Source: Marsupella aquatica (lineage: Eukaryota > Marchantiophyta). Taken from it: a stretch of DNA of 64,000 bases. Numbering within the stretch: the stretch's first letter is position 1; the number at the start of each line of letters is the position of its first letter. Of this stretch, positions 22,083 to 34,185 are shown in pieces. The translations under genes were made by a program, and so were the position numbers. The stretch covers positions 6,510,001 through 6,574,000 of the forward strand of contig OZ316893.1 of the NCBI GenBank assembly GCA_973895155.1. The letters are read 5' to 3'. The notes beneath the pieces are model-generated. The model had not been told where the DNA came from, did not search any database, and saw only the letters and a list, made by a program, of their open reading frames with translations.

Positions 22083-24314
22083 TGTCGCAGGTGGTCGGCG
22101 ACCATATCTCTTTCAATATGTCACCAAATCCGGATCTGTAAAGCGCATTGGAAAGATCTGGTCAAGGCGAGTAAAATCGATATAAAACACTCGGGAAACG
22201 GAGGTGTATTAAGAAAGATACGGCCTGATTAGTGTGACGGGTTAACTTGTGGCCGGAATTAGCGGATTCGGCTTCAGTTTCGGGTTAACCCAAGCTCGAC
22301 CACGGCTTAGCTTATGTGAGCACGGCTTCAGCTTAGCTTAGGTCAGCACGGCTTCAGCTTAGCTCAGGTAAGCACGGCTTCAGCTTAGCTCAGGTAAGCA
22401 CGGCTTCAACTTAGCTCAGGTAAGCACGGCTTCAGCTTAGGCTTAACCCGGGTTCGGATTAGATTGATCCCGGGTTAGACTTAACTCGGGGTCAGGTTAG
22501 CATAGGTAAGCTCGGGTTCGGGCTCAGCTTAGGCTAGGATAGCGGATAGCGGATAGCGGGTGACGGCCTAACCCGAGACCACGGGTTAGCTCTACTCGGG
22601 TTAGATAGGATAGCTAGGTTAGCCGAACTCGGGTTAGCTATGTAACTCGGGTTAGCGCAACAGTGAGTACCCCCTCTCGGTTACGGGGGCATAACTCTCT
22701 GTGTATTTGACCAAATTGGCTATAATTGACCTCGTTGGAAAGAGGAGCTCAAGCCGCTTCCAACGCTGCTATCCACGCAGAAAATGGTTAAATAGAGAAA
22801 TCGGGAGAGGAGGCGCAAGCTCGCAAAAACTATGGAGGAGGGCTGAATCCGAAGTACATAGCCAATTCGAGATAGAAATAAAGGTGCGAGTTAGGGTTCA
22901 GTAGTTAGAGATAGTGGCGGCTCTATTAGGGCTGGGATGGGGCTCCAGCAGCGTAGCATCCACCCATTTGGGCTCAATGAGAGAGTATATAGAGCATCCC
23001 TCCGGTAGAGGCAGGGGGGGGACTTCAGTTGTGTGATCTCACTTAGACTGAGTAGCGGGGAGGAGCTCTGTGCAAGCAAGGCTGGACTTGGACGCTGCGT
23101 GTTGGGGAGAGCTTGGTTGTGCTATACTCAGGGAGTAATCAGCCAAGCTTCACAGCAACGGGTTGCTAGGTTTGCGAGCTGGATTGTGGCTCTTTCTAGT
23201 GGGCAGCACAACTAGGTTCTTTTCCCCCGATACAGAGCCTTGGTGATAGGTGATGTATTGGTGATTGTAAACTGTGGGGAGGATTTCAATTCGATTTGCG
23301 GTGGGCACATTAGGGAGGCTGAGGTACTGATTAAGGGGCAGCAGGAGGAGCATTTACAGTTCAGTCTGGCAAGGCTACGTGACCCATGGGGAGTCCCGGC
23401 CTTTGTCTGGTGGAGAGCACTAAGGGATCTATGGCCAGAGCTGAGCTTGCAGGGCAAGCGTGAGGCCGGGCCTCATTGCAGTCTGGGGTAGATCGCCGTT
23501 AGGCCTGGTACCAGCTTTGAAGTCGAGTCAACTATGCATGCGTAACTTGACGTTCTGAATTGGAGGTGTGAGATCTGTATGTGCCCCCAAGAATGAAGTG
23601 CAGTGAAGGAGGTTGAGTTCAGGATTGAGCTTGCATGGCAAGCACGGGGCTTGCAGGGCAAGCACGTCACAATCTGGAGGAGACAGCCTTCGGCCCTAGT
23701 GTTCGGATCAAGTGTTCTCAGTGAACTATTGTGCACATCTTTGAATCTAATTGAGTTTTCCTCTCAGGCCTCATTTCTCTCATGGATGTGTGTGTGTGTG
23801 AGGCAATCTGAGTGTATGATGGAACTAGCAGCGCCACTAAGAGGTGTATCGGGTGCATTGAAGCGGGCTGGGTGAGGACTGTCATAGCTCTGATTGTTGA
23901 GAGTGGAATGGCAGAGTGGTGGGGCAATGGCTTAGAAGTCCCTAAGCCGGGAATCAGTCAGGAGTCACTGGTTTATGGGTACATTTCGGCGGCGGAATAG
24001 AAACATACCTATGATAGTAAGCATATGTATAGACCTATGCGCACCGTAGCGTTAGGCCCTGTGTGTACGGGCCCAATATGAAGACCCCTTCTCACCAGAA
24101 CTATCATGAGCGCAGATCTGATCCCCAACCTCGGTTCCTTGGGATTGAGCTTGGGTGATGTGTGATAGAGTCTTGCTATGATAGTCTGGTGTTAAGGGCA
24201 TAAACTGGTGTTTACCGGCATTCACAACATCCCTTCGTGATCCTCAGGTACAAGGAGATGGTTTTGGCACCCATAGTGACGTTTTTGGTGTTAAGACCCA
24301 TGTCAATCGCGTGA
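22083..24314 (+). mobile_element. LTR-retrotransposon remnant inside CACTA-1 (LTR plus PBS-like leader)
   Basis: The sequence style changes abruptly at about 22083 (TGTCGCAGGTGG) and returns to CACTA-like sequence by about 24315. The start TGTC and the late GTGACA are LTR-like. At about 24262 the phrase TTTTGGCACCCATAGTGACG resembles a gypsy primer-binding leader, so the LTR probably ends near 24250. No coding region of a retroelement is left and no clean 5-bp duplication was found, so the boundaries are approximate. CACTA-2 lacks this block at the matching place. Confidence 0.5.
22320..22440. repeat. 26-bp tandem repeat, about 4.6 copies
   Basis: Units beginning GCACGGCTTCAGCTTAG start at 22320, 22346, 22372, 22398 and 22424, an exact 26-bp period. 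They are followed by looser CGGGTTAG-type repeats to about 22660. They lie within the probable LTR. Confidence 0.9.
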
Positions 24315-24952
24315 CACTCCTGCTAGGAGCCACATATCTTGGATTTGATTGAGGCTGGATGGAACACAAACTTGAGATAGAGCTTTTTGATGGTTTCACG
24401 TGGACTTAAACAATTTTCAGAGTGCTAAAACATGTGGACTATTTATATGCAGTGTGATGAACTCCTCATGTATACACACTCTACAACAGTGCATGGCGGA
24501 TTGAGACAATTAATTTTGAGAAATCAACTTTATTATCTTTTCCAGGGTAGGAATCCGATTTTCAAGCATGTGCTTTGAGTGTGACTTTCCTCCATATTGA
24601 TGTCTAAACTTCACTTGTAAATTTGTCACTGGTGTCACAAACGTTACTTATTCCAGACTTGTCTGCTCACATTCCTAATAGGCAAACAAATACTGGAAAT
24701 GATGAAGGCACAGAGATTTACGTTCATAGTATCATTTTGATGACACTGTATGTGATGCTCTATTTGTATGCAAGAAGGAGAAGGTGCCTCACTACGTACA
24801 TTAGATTTGAGAAACTGGGCTATGTGGGTTTGAGCAATTGGACTGTGGTTGGCATCAGTTGTACAACTGTGACGGTAGGCCCAATTTTGTATGCATGTCA
24901 CACTGATTCAGTTTGAAAATCATAGTTTGAATACAATTTCAATCAAGCTAGC
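24315..24952. other. CACTA-1 region upstream of TNP2
   Basis: AT-rich, with no supported gene; presumably the TNP2 promoter and leader. An open stretch at 24623-24916 has no recognisable domain. Confidence 0.4.
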
Positions 24953-27900
24953 ATGGCACAGTTGCCACAGAATACGTTAGGTGTGGGTAGAACTCCAAAG
25001 TTGCCGCTCTTCCATCCAGCTAGAGTACAACATCGTGATGATGCTTTGTGGGTTCGAGAACAGAAGGCCTGCCACAAGAGTGGGGACCATAAGATGTACT
25101 ACCCTTGTGTGAACTGCAAAGGGAATTATAGGACTAATCGGAATACTGCTAGACTGCACCTTATTAAACATGGTCGGTACCCTGCATGTCGAGTGTGGGT
25201 GGGAGAGGGACAGGACTCTTTTGATGAAGAGTGGGGTGCTGACTACATGTCACAACATGGCCCTGAGGCATTGAGGGTAGCAAACCTTCAGCAGGCAACC
25301 TGTGCACAACAGCCAACTGTAGATGTTGAAGAACATTTATTTGTAGATGTTCCAGAGTATCCAACTGTGGATGTTCCAGAGTATCCAACTGTGGATGTTC
25401 AAGAACATCCAACTATAGATGTCGAAGAACATATCAGGGCTCTACTGGAAGAAACGTTGTTGAGAACCAGTGAAGAATCCCCTGAGCATGAGCTAGATGA
25501 TCAGGACCGTTTTGACTTGGATTTTGTACTTGGGGATGATGAGAGTAAAGGAGGTGCCCATCCTGTAAACCCCCTTCAAACCTCCAAAACTCCTGTGGAG
25601 ACTGATCCTGCACAGTTATCTTTAGATGCAGCAATGCAACCTTTGTTCCCAGGCAGCAAAATAGATGTTGTGTCATTCATGTTGCTTCTGCTGAACATCT
25701 GTCATGGCCATGGATTCTCAAACAAAGGAGTGAATGCATTGTTGTCTTTGATGGGGGAGCATGGTATGCCTGCAGAGCATAATCTGCCCAAGAACTTATA
25801 TGCTGCAAAGCAGCTATTGAGAAAGCTTGGCTTGGATTATGAGAGAATCCCTGTCTGTGAGAAAGGTTGCATGCTCTTTAGGGGTGAAAATGCCAAGTTA
25901 GAAAACTGTTCAGTGTGTCAGCAGCCCAAGATGAAGAGAGTGGGGAATTCATTACAGGCAAGGAAGGTGGTGCGGTATTTCCCTATAATTCCCAGGTTGA
26001 AGAGATTGTATGCCACTGCTGGTACATCTAAACTCATGACTTGGCATCATGAGAATAGAAGCACAGACAACATGGTTCGGCACGCAGCAGATTCCAAGGC
26101 TTGGAAGCATGTGGATACAAATATTGATAAAAAATTTGCAGCTGAACCAAGGAATGTGCGATTTGGGTTGGCACTTGATGGGGTGAATCCCTTTGGGAAT
26201 AATTCCACAGCTTGGTCTACCTGGCCAATCTTGTTGTTGAATTACAATTTACCTCCTTGGCTTACCACCAAGAAGTTCTTTGTCATGCTAGCTATGCTGA
26301 TTCCAGGACCTGATTCAGTAACAGAGGAACAACTGGACATAATATTGGGCCCATTCTATGAGGAGCTGGAGCTGTTGTGGACGAAAGGAGTGCCCTGCTT
26401 TGACAAATTGCCACGCCCAGGATTGTCTCAACACTTCAACCTAAGGGCTGTGCTATTGTGGACAATCAATGATTACCCTGCATATGGTTTAATATCTGGA
26501 CAACAACACGCTGGATACAAAGGATGTGTCATCTGTGGGCCAAAATGTGTGGCACGTGGTTCTAAGCACTTGCAGAAATTAGAGTACAGTGGCCACCGTC
26601 GATGGTTAGCAGCAAGGCATCTTTTTCGTAGACCAGACAGTGCACAATACTTTGATGGTGCAATTGAGAGCCGACCTGCACCGTGTAGAATGTCAAGCTC
26701 TGATAGAAAGAAGTGGGGAGACGAGACAACAGAATATTTGAAGAAGGGAGGGACCAAGGTTGAGGATGAGAGCTGCCCCATAAAGGTGCATGGAGTGAAG
26801 AGGGCTACTGGTCTGTACAAGTTACCCTATTGGAACGTAAGACTCCATACTACTACAATGAATTTCTGCAATCTCTTCATATGACTTTGAAATGTGTTTA
26901 CTTCTTGTAGCCCAGATTTTGTAATTGTTGTATTCAGTGCCCTAATTTCTGAATTGTGTGTCCACTGCAGGAACTACTCATTAACCATTGTCTAGATCCC
27001 ATGCACTGTGAGAAGAATCTTGCACACAACATTGTGCACACTATCATTGGGACCAAGGACACTCCTTCTGTGCGAGAAGACCTGAAGCTCTTACAGGTGC
27101 GCCAACACCTATGGCTTGTACCCAATCCAGCTCCCAAGCGTAAGGATGACAAATTGTTGATGCCCCCAGCCCCATATTGCCTGAGCAAGAAGGAAAGAAC
27201 AAGGTTCTTGGAGGTGTTATTGACCTTGAAAGGGCCCACTGGTTTTTCAAGTTCTTTGGCAAAGTGTGTTACAAAATCCAAGAAACTCTCTGGGTTGAAA
27301 TCACATGATTTCCACCAACTCATGCAACAGATTCTCCCTCTGGCAACAATGGGATTACTTGATGAAGGGGTTCGCTTGGCCATAGCTGGGATGAGCAATA
27401 TCTATCACCAGATCTGTACGAAGGTGTGGGACCCTTCAATGTATGAGAATATGATGATGGATGTTGCATTCACTCTCTGCATTGTGGAGATCCATTTTCC
27501 ACCAAGCTTCTTTGATGTCATGACCCATTTAATGATTCACCTAGTGGAGGAATTAGACTTGTGTGGCCCAGTTACAGGCAGATGGATGTACCCAATAGAG
27601 AGGAACCTGAAGGTTTTGAAGGGTTATGTACGAAACAAGGCACGTCCAGAGGCTTCTATGGCTGAAGGCTATGTATTAGATGAGTCTTTGGGATTCCTTT
27701 CTGAATACATGATTGATGCTAAGGGAGAGGGAAAACGAACCTGGGAGTTGGAGGAGGATGCTGGCGTTGCAGGCATTGTCTTGGAAGGGGCTGCAAAGGA
27801 GATAACTTTGAATTGGTCTGAAATGATGGCCATGCATCATTATATATTGGAGAATGAAAAGACAGTGGCTCCATGGTATAGGTATGTAAACCCTGTACCA

Positions 27901-28853
27901 TATGCATCATAATTATGCTGCCCCATTGTGTTTGTATATTCATGGTGGATCGTGCACTAATGTCTTGAGTGTTGTTGTTGCCATGTAGGATATATGATGC
28001 TACCAATGAGACTGTTACCAAACGAAGAGTGGATTTCCGGAAGGAATGGATGAGGAAGCCTGCCAATCAAAGAAAACCAGTGGAATTTCCCCTTGACTGC
28101 CAAGAACTGCCACCTTTCAGGGAATGGTTTTAAACATTAGTCAATACCCATAATTTTGAGACAGAGTCTGAGCGGTCATTACTATCTGCATACTCCACAC
28201 CACCTAGTTTGAAGGCACGACTGTATAGGGCATGCAGAGCCTATGGGCATCACTGGAGGACTATTCCATCCTTGGGGTGTTTGAGTGATTGTGATTCTGG
28301 TGCATTCAGCACTTTTGATTCTGGGATGGCTTCGACATTCATTGAGAAGCGGGTGGACAGGTCTGGCGCAACTAGAGAAGAATCTGTATAGTATGTAGGG
28401 GCCTTGACAGATATCTTAGTACTGAATTACGGCAGCTTGAGGAAAGAGGTGATTCTTTTCAAAGGGAAATGGGCAGATCCATCATGGACTCCTAAATCCT
28501 CTGCCAGTATGAGGTATTCTGAGTCTGGTCTTTGGCAGGTGAATTTCCATAGAGAACTGGGTGTGTCCAAGAAAATGGATTACGTTTTCCCAAAGCAAGT
28601 GGAGCAGGTTTTCTTCCACCCCAATGAGAAGGGGATAGCATGGAGAACAATCCTCCACAAAGAATCCAGGTCCACAAGGGTGTTAGGTGATTACACAGAT
28701 GTTGATTTCCATGCTACAATGGAAAACAATGCCAAATTACACATTGAATTGGCTAAAGCCTGTAGGACTAGAGCAAATCCAGGACCAAGTACTGGTCCCA
28801 AACGAGGCAGAGATGCAGAGGGATCTGCAAGAAAGGGTAGGCCTAAGCAGTGA
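24953..28853 (+). pseudogene. TNP2-type CACTA transposase of CACTA-1 (three exons, two stops)
   Basis: Exon 1 is 24953-26836, exon 2 is 26971-27881 and exon 3 starts at 27989. The introns (26837-26970 and 27882-27988) are GT-AG and keep phase. An N-terminal transposase-associated zinc domain (YYPCVNC...C, residues about 45-85) is followed by an acidic repeat of VDVPEYPTVDV type (about residues 124-160). The TNP2 domain has VSFMLLLLNIC, LALDGVNPFG, LLNYNLPPWL and ISGQQHAGYKGC. After the first intron come DPMHCEKN and the DUF4218 region (FFDVMTHLMIHLVEEL, WMYPIERNLK). Exon 3 should encode DUF4216 (YVGALTDILVLNYG) but is cut by TAA 28131-28133 and TAG 28389-28391, both in frame, before the TGA at 28851-28853. 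The protein would catalyse DNA cleavage and joining at the CACTA ends; this copy is truncated. Confidence 0.88.
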
Positions 28854-29282
28854 ATAGGTTTTAGGTGTGTGAAGTCCATAGATGGACTACATGTATGGAC
28901 TATATATGAAATCAGACTAATGTTTTGCCCATTTGTGCAGTTGGTGAATGCAGCCTGTGAAAGGAAGATTGCAGGGGTTGTCACATCCTGTGAATGCTTA
29001 TGAGGAGGCCCGAAAGCGGAACATAGAGCATAATGTCAACATTATGCGTGATCTAGTACTGGGGCCAGACTGCATGCTGATGTGTGTGTTAAAATGTCTG
29101 TTGCAAATTTGATTCAGTAGATATATGGAGTTGTCAGGTTCATGTTCTGTTTTCATATTCCAGATTGGTCTCATACTAGTATGGAACCTGTACATAAGTA
29201 CCATTATTACTGTGTTGTAGATTCTGCTTGCATGTATATTTGATTTGCATTGGTGTATGTTGATGATTGCTTTGTTCCTTAG

Positions 29283-32105
29283 AGGCCCAACCACACATGT
29301 ACAACGACAGAGAGAAAAGCCTGCATTGGTGAAAGGTACTTCAACTGGAACATTGCCAAAGAGGAGGAGCTCTAGACTATCACAAGTTACCAAGGTGAAC
29401 ATGGCAGAGTCTGGTGATGATGGCTATGCCAGTGCTGGGTATGACACTGAGGATTCTGACATTGGAGGGTCAAAACCTGAGAGTGAACAGCAGGTAATGC
29501 TTGAACTCATCATCCTAAACCCTAAATCCTTGTCCTTGTTTCAAAGTATTTGTTAATATGCCTACGTTGTCCATGATGTAGGTACAGAAACAAAATCGTG
29601 GTCCTAAGAAGACTGGGCCTGGTGGAGGTGGGCTGGTGAGATGTTGGAAAGACCCAGACACTGGACTGTTATATGAAAGTGAGTGGATTGTACTGATATA
29701 CCTTTTCAGTGTGTTTGGAAATTGATATTCTACATTTTCCTCAAATTCACTGAAGTGCTTGGTGGTGTGTGTTTGTTTAGTGGTTCCATCAGCATCTGAA
29801 GGCAGATCAGGTCAATCTGACGTACTACATTCCAGAGGATCTTCAGGTAATACAAATCTGCTCGTCATGCATATGCAAGTGCATTTGCTCAACTTTTCAA
29901 TGTACATATTTTCTGAGTGAAAGCATGTGTGTGCATTGCAGGCGGGGCCTCTGAGATGCGCAGGGAACGAAGGCATGCTAAGAAGATGTTTGATAATGCT
30001 GCCAAAGTACGAAGGAATCAGGGAGATTTGCCCAAACACATTAAAGTGAGTATTGTACTTTTTTTGAATGTAGATTTAGACATAGATCCTCTCTGTTATT
30101 GTGTGTATAAAACCTGGACTATGCATAAATTCCAGAGTTATGAATTGACATTGCATGTGAAATGCAGATTTATGACAATGATATTGATGATTCCGATCCC
30201 AACAAACAGTACTGGTTGGAGGAACTTCGTGGCAATGTACTCAGAATCTTTGATGTATCAAAGCCAAAATGGACTGATCATCCACGAGTTCATATAACCA
30301 GTGTGTGGAAGAACATGGCAGCTGAGTGGGAGTATGTGGGTGGGGAATTTATTGACAACAAATTCCAGAGTCATTGTCGTGGCATATTGAAGAGAGAGCG
30401 CCATAAAATGCATGTTTACTGGAAGAAAGTTTGCAATGAGGATCCAACCAAACCTGGGCCATCTGGTGTTGATCCAAAGAAATGGGCAGCTTTGGTATCT
30501 CATTTCACCAGTCCAGCATTGATATCTTTGAGTAAACAGATGACTGATAAAAGAGCACGAGTGCAAGATACCAGTCACTTTGGTAGAGGAGGGCATGCTG
30601 CAGCAGCAAAGAGAATGGTAAACTGTCTATATCATTTTCACTATCAATTCTGTCTTGTTTGTGAATCTTGATGAAAACAGACTCTGAGTTTCTCATTCAT
30701 TGTGTGTTTGAACAGAAGCAGAAGAGAGGATCAAGCCCAGGTATATCTGACCTGAAAGAAAACCTTGGTAGTCAGGGCTCATTGCCAAAGGTGACAATGA
30801 GCCCATCATTGGCAAGTGCAGAAGGTCAGACTGGTAGTTTTTTGGGAGCAAAGGTGAGCCCGTCATTGGCAAGTGGGGAGGGTAAAAGCGCTAGCTTACT
30901 GGGGCAAGGATACAGACATGGATCAGCTGTGAGTATTGCCATTCCAATCTGATTTGTACACATTTTCCATTTGATAGAGTGTTGTGTCGTTTGTTAGTTT
31001 GACAATGAGAATGTTGTGTTGGTTTGTGGTTCATTTACAGACCCCACATTCAAAAGAAGAGATCACTGCCATTGGGGCTGTCAAATTGGATGTCGATGAG
31101 TTGAAAGGCACTGTGAAGGAGTTGACAAACATGATGACTATATGGATGGCACATCACTCCAGTAATGCACAAGTTCCAACATTTGTTCCTAGTCACAGTA
31201 AGTTGACTACAGCTACCAAAGAAGGTAGTAGAAAACGATCTCTTACTTTTTCAGGTGATAATGGAGGTAAAATTCTCTATCATCTATTCACTGTCAATTC
31301 AATGTAATTATTGTGGTGTATATATGTCATTGTATGTTTATAATGTTCTTGCATGTTCTAGTGTGATTATATGTTGCTGGTGTATACATGTTTGTTTATG
31401 CATTTCTCTTGTATGTGTTTTATGACAGCATCTTTAGGGGAGCCTCCTGTGTCGCAGGGAAGACCAACTGACACAGCTAACAGTACTCTAAAGCAAACTC
31501 AATTGGAAGTGAACCTTTTGCCATCTAAGTTGCCCAAAGAAGCCATTTCAGATGCCTTTCAGTTACCAGAGGATAAGTCGACTCAGTTGACACCAGATGT
31601 AACCCCAGAATCATCTGAGTTGCCAAAAGAAACTCCTGTTCCAAGTGAGCATGATGACACTCCATCAACTAGAAAGGGAAAGAAGAAAAGGAAGAAAGGA
31701 TCTTCAGCAAATGCATCACCTGCACAGAAGAAACCAATGCAGTCTCCTAACCCCATTGCAAAGGTAAATGTGTGTTTGATTTGAGTGTTCTTCTATCTTT
31801 CAATTTCTGTTTATTGCATTTTTAACAAAATGTGTTGTTCACAGTTTGCAAGAGGAGATTTGGTGAAGATGAAGAGCGTTGTGGACAATTCCATGATAGT
31901 GGCAGAAGGTGAGGTGACAGGGCTGCCAGGAGAAGATAAGTTTCATTGTGCAGATTTTGAAAGCCCTTTCTTGTGAGTGCGTGTGATTGAAGTGTTTGTA
32001 GATGTGGCATTGCCATTTGCCAATGCAGGGGAGAAACAGTCTAAATTATCTGATGTGAAAGGGATGAATGCCCTATGGAACTCTAGATTGCTTAAGAAGC
32101 AATAG
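29283..32105 (+). pseudogene. TNPA-type DNA-binding protein of CACTA-1 (multi-exon, TGA near the end)
   Basis: GT-AG exons can be placed at 29283-29493, 29582-29678, 29781-29846, 29942-30045, 30168-30617, 30716-30928, 31041-31266, 31429-31763 and 31845-32105; the first ATG with good context is 29401. The 30168-30617 exon matches the plant Ptta/En/Spm (Transposase_24-like) DNA-binding region, with conserved Trp residues and LKRERHKMHVYW. The 31041 exon has a short Leu/Val coiled coil (DELKGTVKELTNMM). The 31429 exon ends in a Lys-rich nuclear-signal-like stretch. The last exon resembles the Tnp1/En/Spm-like C-terminal domain but has TGA 31974-31976 before the frame continues to TAG 32103-32105. 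In En/Spm, TNPA binds subterminal repeats and aligns the ends; the same role is inferred. Confidence 0.7.
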
Positions 32106-32389
32106 AAATAGCACTCTGTCAAGAAACACTAGACATGATAGAATCAGCTCTGTTTTTCTATAAAACATGCAGAGTGATTGGTATGTCAAGTTGTAACAAT
32201 TGACAATCTAATATTATTGATGCCAATGTAATTTTGTTTCATAAATTTGCATTGAGTTCAATAGTTACTGTGAGACTTATGAAGGTATCTTGTATGAATG
32301 TCAATTGGATTTGTGATATATATGGAATGTTTCTTTAAGTTTTCATTCAGCAAATCCATTGAATGGCTTTGTAATGTATGATTTTTGAA

Positions 32390-33151
32390 TGACATGAAGT
32401 TTTATTTATCATGATCACTTAAATTTGAATTTCTCCAAATCATTGAATATTTCACCTAAATGACTGGCTAGAATGACTGATGTAATGGTCATTATCCACT
32501 ACTATCTTTGTGACCAATATGACTCAACTCTGGTCATTAAAGACAGACTAAATGATTCAAAGAATGACATATACAATGACCGCTCTCATGGTCATTATAA
32601 ACAAGTCCACTATGACTCATTTTATGTCATTCAAGACATGTCATTAATGACTAATGTGTATCTTTATGTGTCTCCTCCTAATTGAACCACGTGTCTTAAT
32701 ATGACTTGTTTATATCGTAGTCATTTTGGACACGTCCAAAATGACCCAAATATATTGCCAAATGGTGAATCCTCTTTGAACCATGTGTCACTATTTGATT
32801 TGTTATATAATGTACGTCATTTTGGACAAGTCCAAAATGACCAATGTTATTTGCTTTTTGATGGCCACGTGTGATTGTGTGATTGGGTACGGGGACCGTC
32901 GACGGTCAACGGCAATTGACCGTCGATGGTGATTTGTGTCGTCATTTTGGACCGTTCAGCATTTATGACCATATCATAAAAACCGTCATTTAGGATAGTA
33001 TGAAATGACCACATGTTTTTAGCGTCATTTGTCCAAAAGGACCGTTACCAAAATGTCCATTGTGACACGTCTGGAAAGACAAGAATGATTGCGTCATTGT
33101 TTTGTTAAAAAGACCTGATTAATAGTCATTGTTTCCGTCATAAAATACATT
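32390..33151. repeat. CACTA-1 3' subterminal region, GTCATT/AATGAC words
   Basis: Many copies of GTCATT and its complement AATGAC, often paired as GTCATTTTGGAC...GTCCAAAATGAC (about 32721-32743 and 32816-32840), mirror the 5' subterminal region. A palindrome GTCGACGGTCAACGGC is near 32898-32913. No gene. Confidence 0.8.
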
Positions 33152-33165
33152 GTTTTCTACTAGTG
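33152..33165 (-). repeat. CACTA-1 right terminal inverted repeat
   Basis: Plus strand GTTTTCTACTAGTG, i.e. CACTAGTAGAAAAC reading inward. The same CACTAGTAGAAA start is found at the left end of CACTA-2 at 47158. Confidence 0.9.
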
Positions 33166-33455
33166 CCAGTAACCACGTCTAAAAAGATATTAAATGCCGG
33201 TTACTGGTGGCCCACCTTGCACAAAGATGTCTATCAATTTATCAAACAATGCGATCCTTGTCAACGAGCGGGAGGACCAAGGGCGTCCACAAGACATCCT
33301 CTGCACCCTATTCTACCTCTGGCACCATTTGAGAAGTGGGGTATTGATTTCATGGGACCTCTAAAACCATTGACCCATCCTCGGAGAAACAAGTACATAA
33401 TCCTGGCCACGGATTATGCAACTAAGTGGGTGGGGGGATCTCTCCGTGACAGCAA
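33166..33455 (+). pseudogene. Ty3/gypsy element 2 integrase start (continuation after CACTA insertion)
   Basis: Joining 12749 to 33169 restores the reading from the HFAP segment into TSKKILNAGYWWP, the integrase zinc-finger region (CDPCQ near 33250-33265), and then TDYATKW, which carries the first Asp of the DDE core, near 33410-33431. Homology ends at about 33455, shortly after LRDS. The rest of integrase and the 3' LTR are not seen in this window, so a second rearrangement or element B begins here. Confidence 0.88.
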
Positions 33456-33737
33456 ATAGCAAACAGCAAACAATAAACAACAAAACTCATACCAGCAAAT
33501 GTGCACCCAAAAAAAGACACCGAAGGATAAGAAAATATTGTCACATATATTGGACCTGAAGCGGCCATTGAGTACATTTATACTAGCGCCGAGCTCTATA
33601 AGGAAAACATCTGAATAAAAACCTCTTTGAACTACCGGCTACAGTAATAGTGCCGGACGCTACTCTAATACGACACGTAATTGCGTTCTTATTTAGTGTC
33701 GTCGTTTTCCATGAACGGGTAAATAAAACAAGGAAAA

Positions 33738-33956
33738 CTAAAGACCAGATCCACAACCACCACTCGACTCTGAGACCGATTCAGAACCGCTACTTTCTGA
33801 TCTATCAGTGGACTCTGCTTCGTCGTCCACATACTTGGATTTTGCAATATCATCTACGAAGTGATTCTGCACAAACTTTCTATCTGAGCCTCTCCTGAGT
33901 CTAAGACCCTTACTCTCCCAAGTAAGCGTCCTGACTGAATTTGCCCGTCGTGTCAC
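33738..33956 (-). CDS. small unknown ORF, basic start and Ser/Glu-rich tail
   Basis: A 72-codon open frame with ATG 33956. The first third is Arg/Lys-rich; the last 30 residues are Ser, Glu and Gly rich. No domain is recognised. It lies downstream of and parallel to the ParB-like/methyltransferase gene and could be a lost 3' exon of it or chance. The composition resembles that gene's own acidic tail. Confidence 0.25.
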   Translation of the reverse strand: MTRRANSVRTLTWESKGLRLRRGSDRKFVQNHFVDDIAKSKYVDDEAESTDRSESSGSESVSESSGGCGSGL

Positions 33957-34185
33957 CTTTTCAGCATAAGAGGGGAGAACAAATGGCTTCTCCAGGGTCT
34001 GTACAACGTTCCTAGAGACGTTCCTTTGAAGTTGAAAATGCCTCCAAAGATTTCACTCTGACCTGAGAATTTGAACTGGAGTTCTTTAGTCGAAGTCAGG
34101 AAATTGGGCAAATTTTCTAGACAAAAGGGAGTATAGGAGTTCTTTGGAAAAAAGTATACAATGAGAGAAAGAAAGCTAAAGAAAA

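Larger units (their letters stand above)
12750..33165 (+). mobile_element. CACTA-1: complete 20.4-kb CACTA (En/Spm-like) element inserted in gypsy pol
   Basis: The left end reads CACTAGAAGAAAAC (12750) and the right end is the reverse complement of CACTAGTAGAAAAC (ending 33165). The element is flanked on both sides by CCA (12747-12749 and 33166-33168), the 3-bp target duplication expected for CACTA. The flanking reading frame of the host retroelement is continuous when the element is removed. Inside are about 5 kb of 5' subterminal repeats, a PHD gene, a three-exon TNP2 gene, a multi-exon TNPA-type gene and a 0.7-kb 3' subterminal region. All three genes contain stop codons, so this copy is not autonomous. 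Part of its size comes from a secondary LTR-element insertion at about 22083-24314. Confidence 0.93.

Noticed and set aside
22083-24314. Centromeric or other satellite array
   Set aside because: The 26-bp repeat is only about 120 bp long and lies in a unique block with LTR-like start and a primer-binding-site-like phrase.
31973-32001. A short intron explaining the TGA in the last exon of the CACTA-1 TNPA-type gene
   Set aside because: GTGAGT and a TTTGTAG lie only about 28 bp apart, too short for a plant intron, and the frame continues with similarity to CACTA-2 directly after the TGA.
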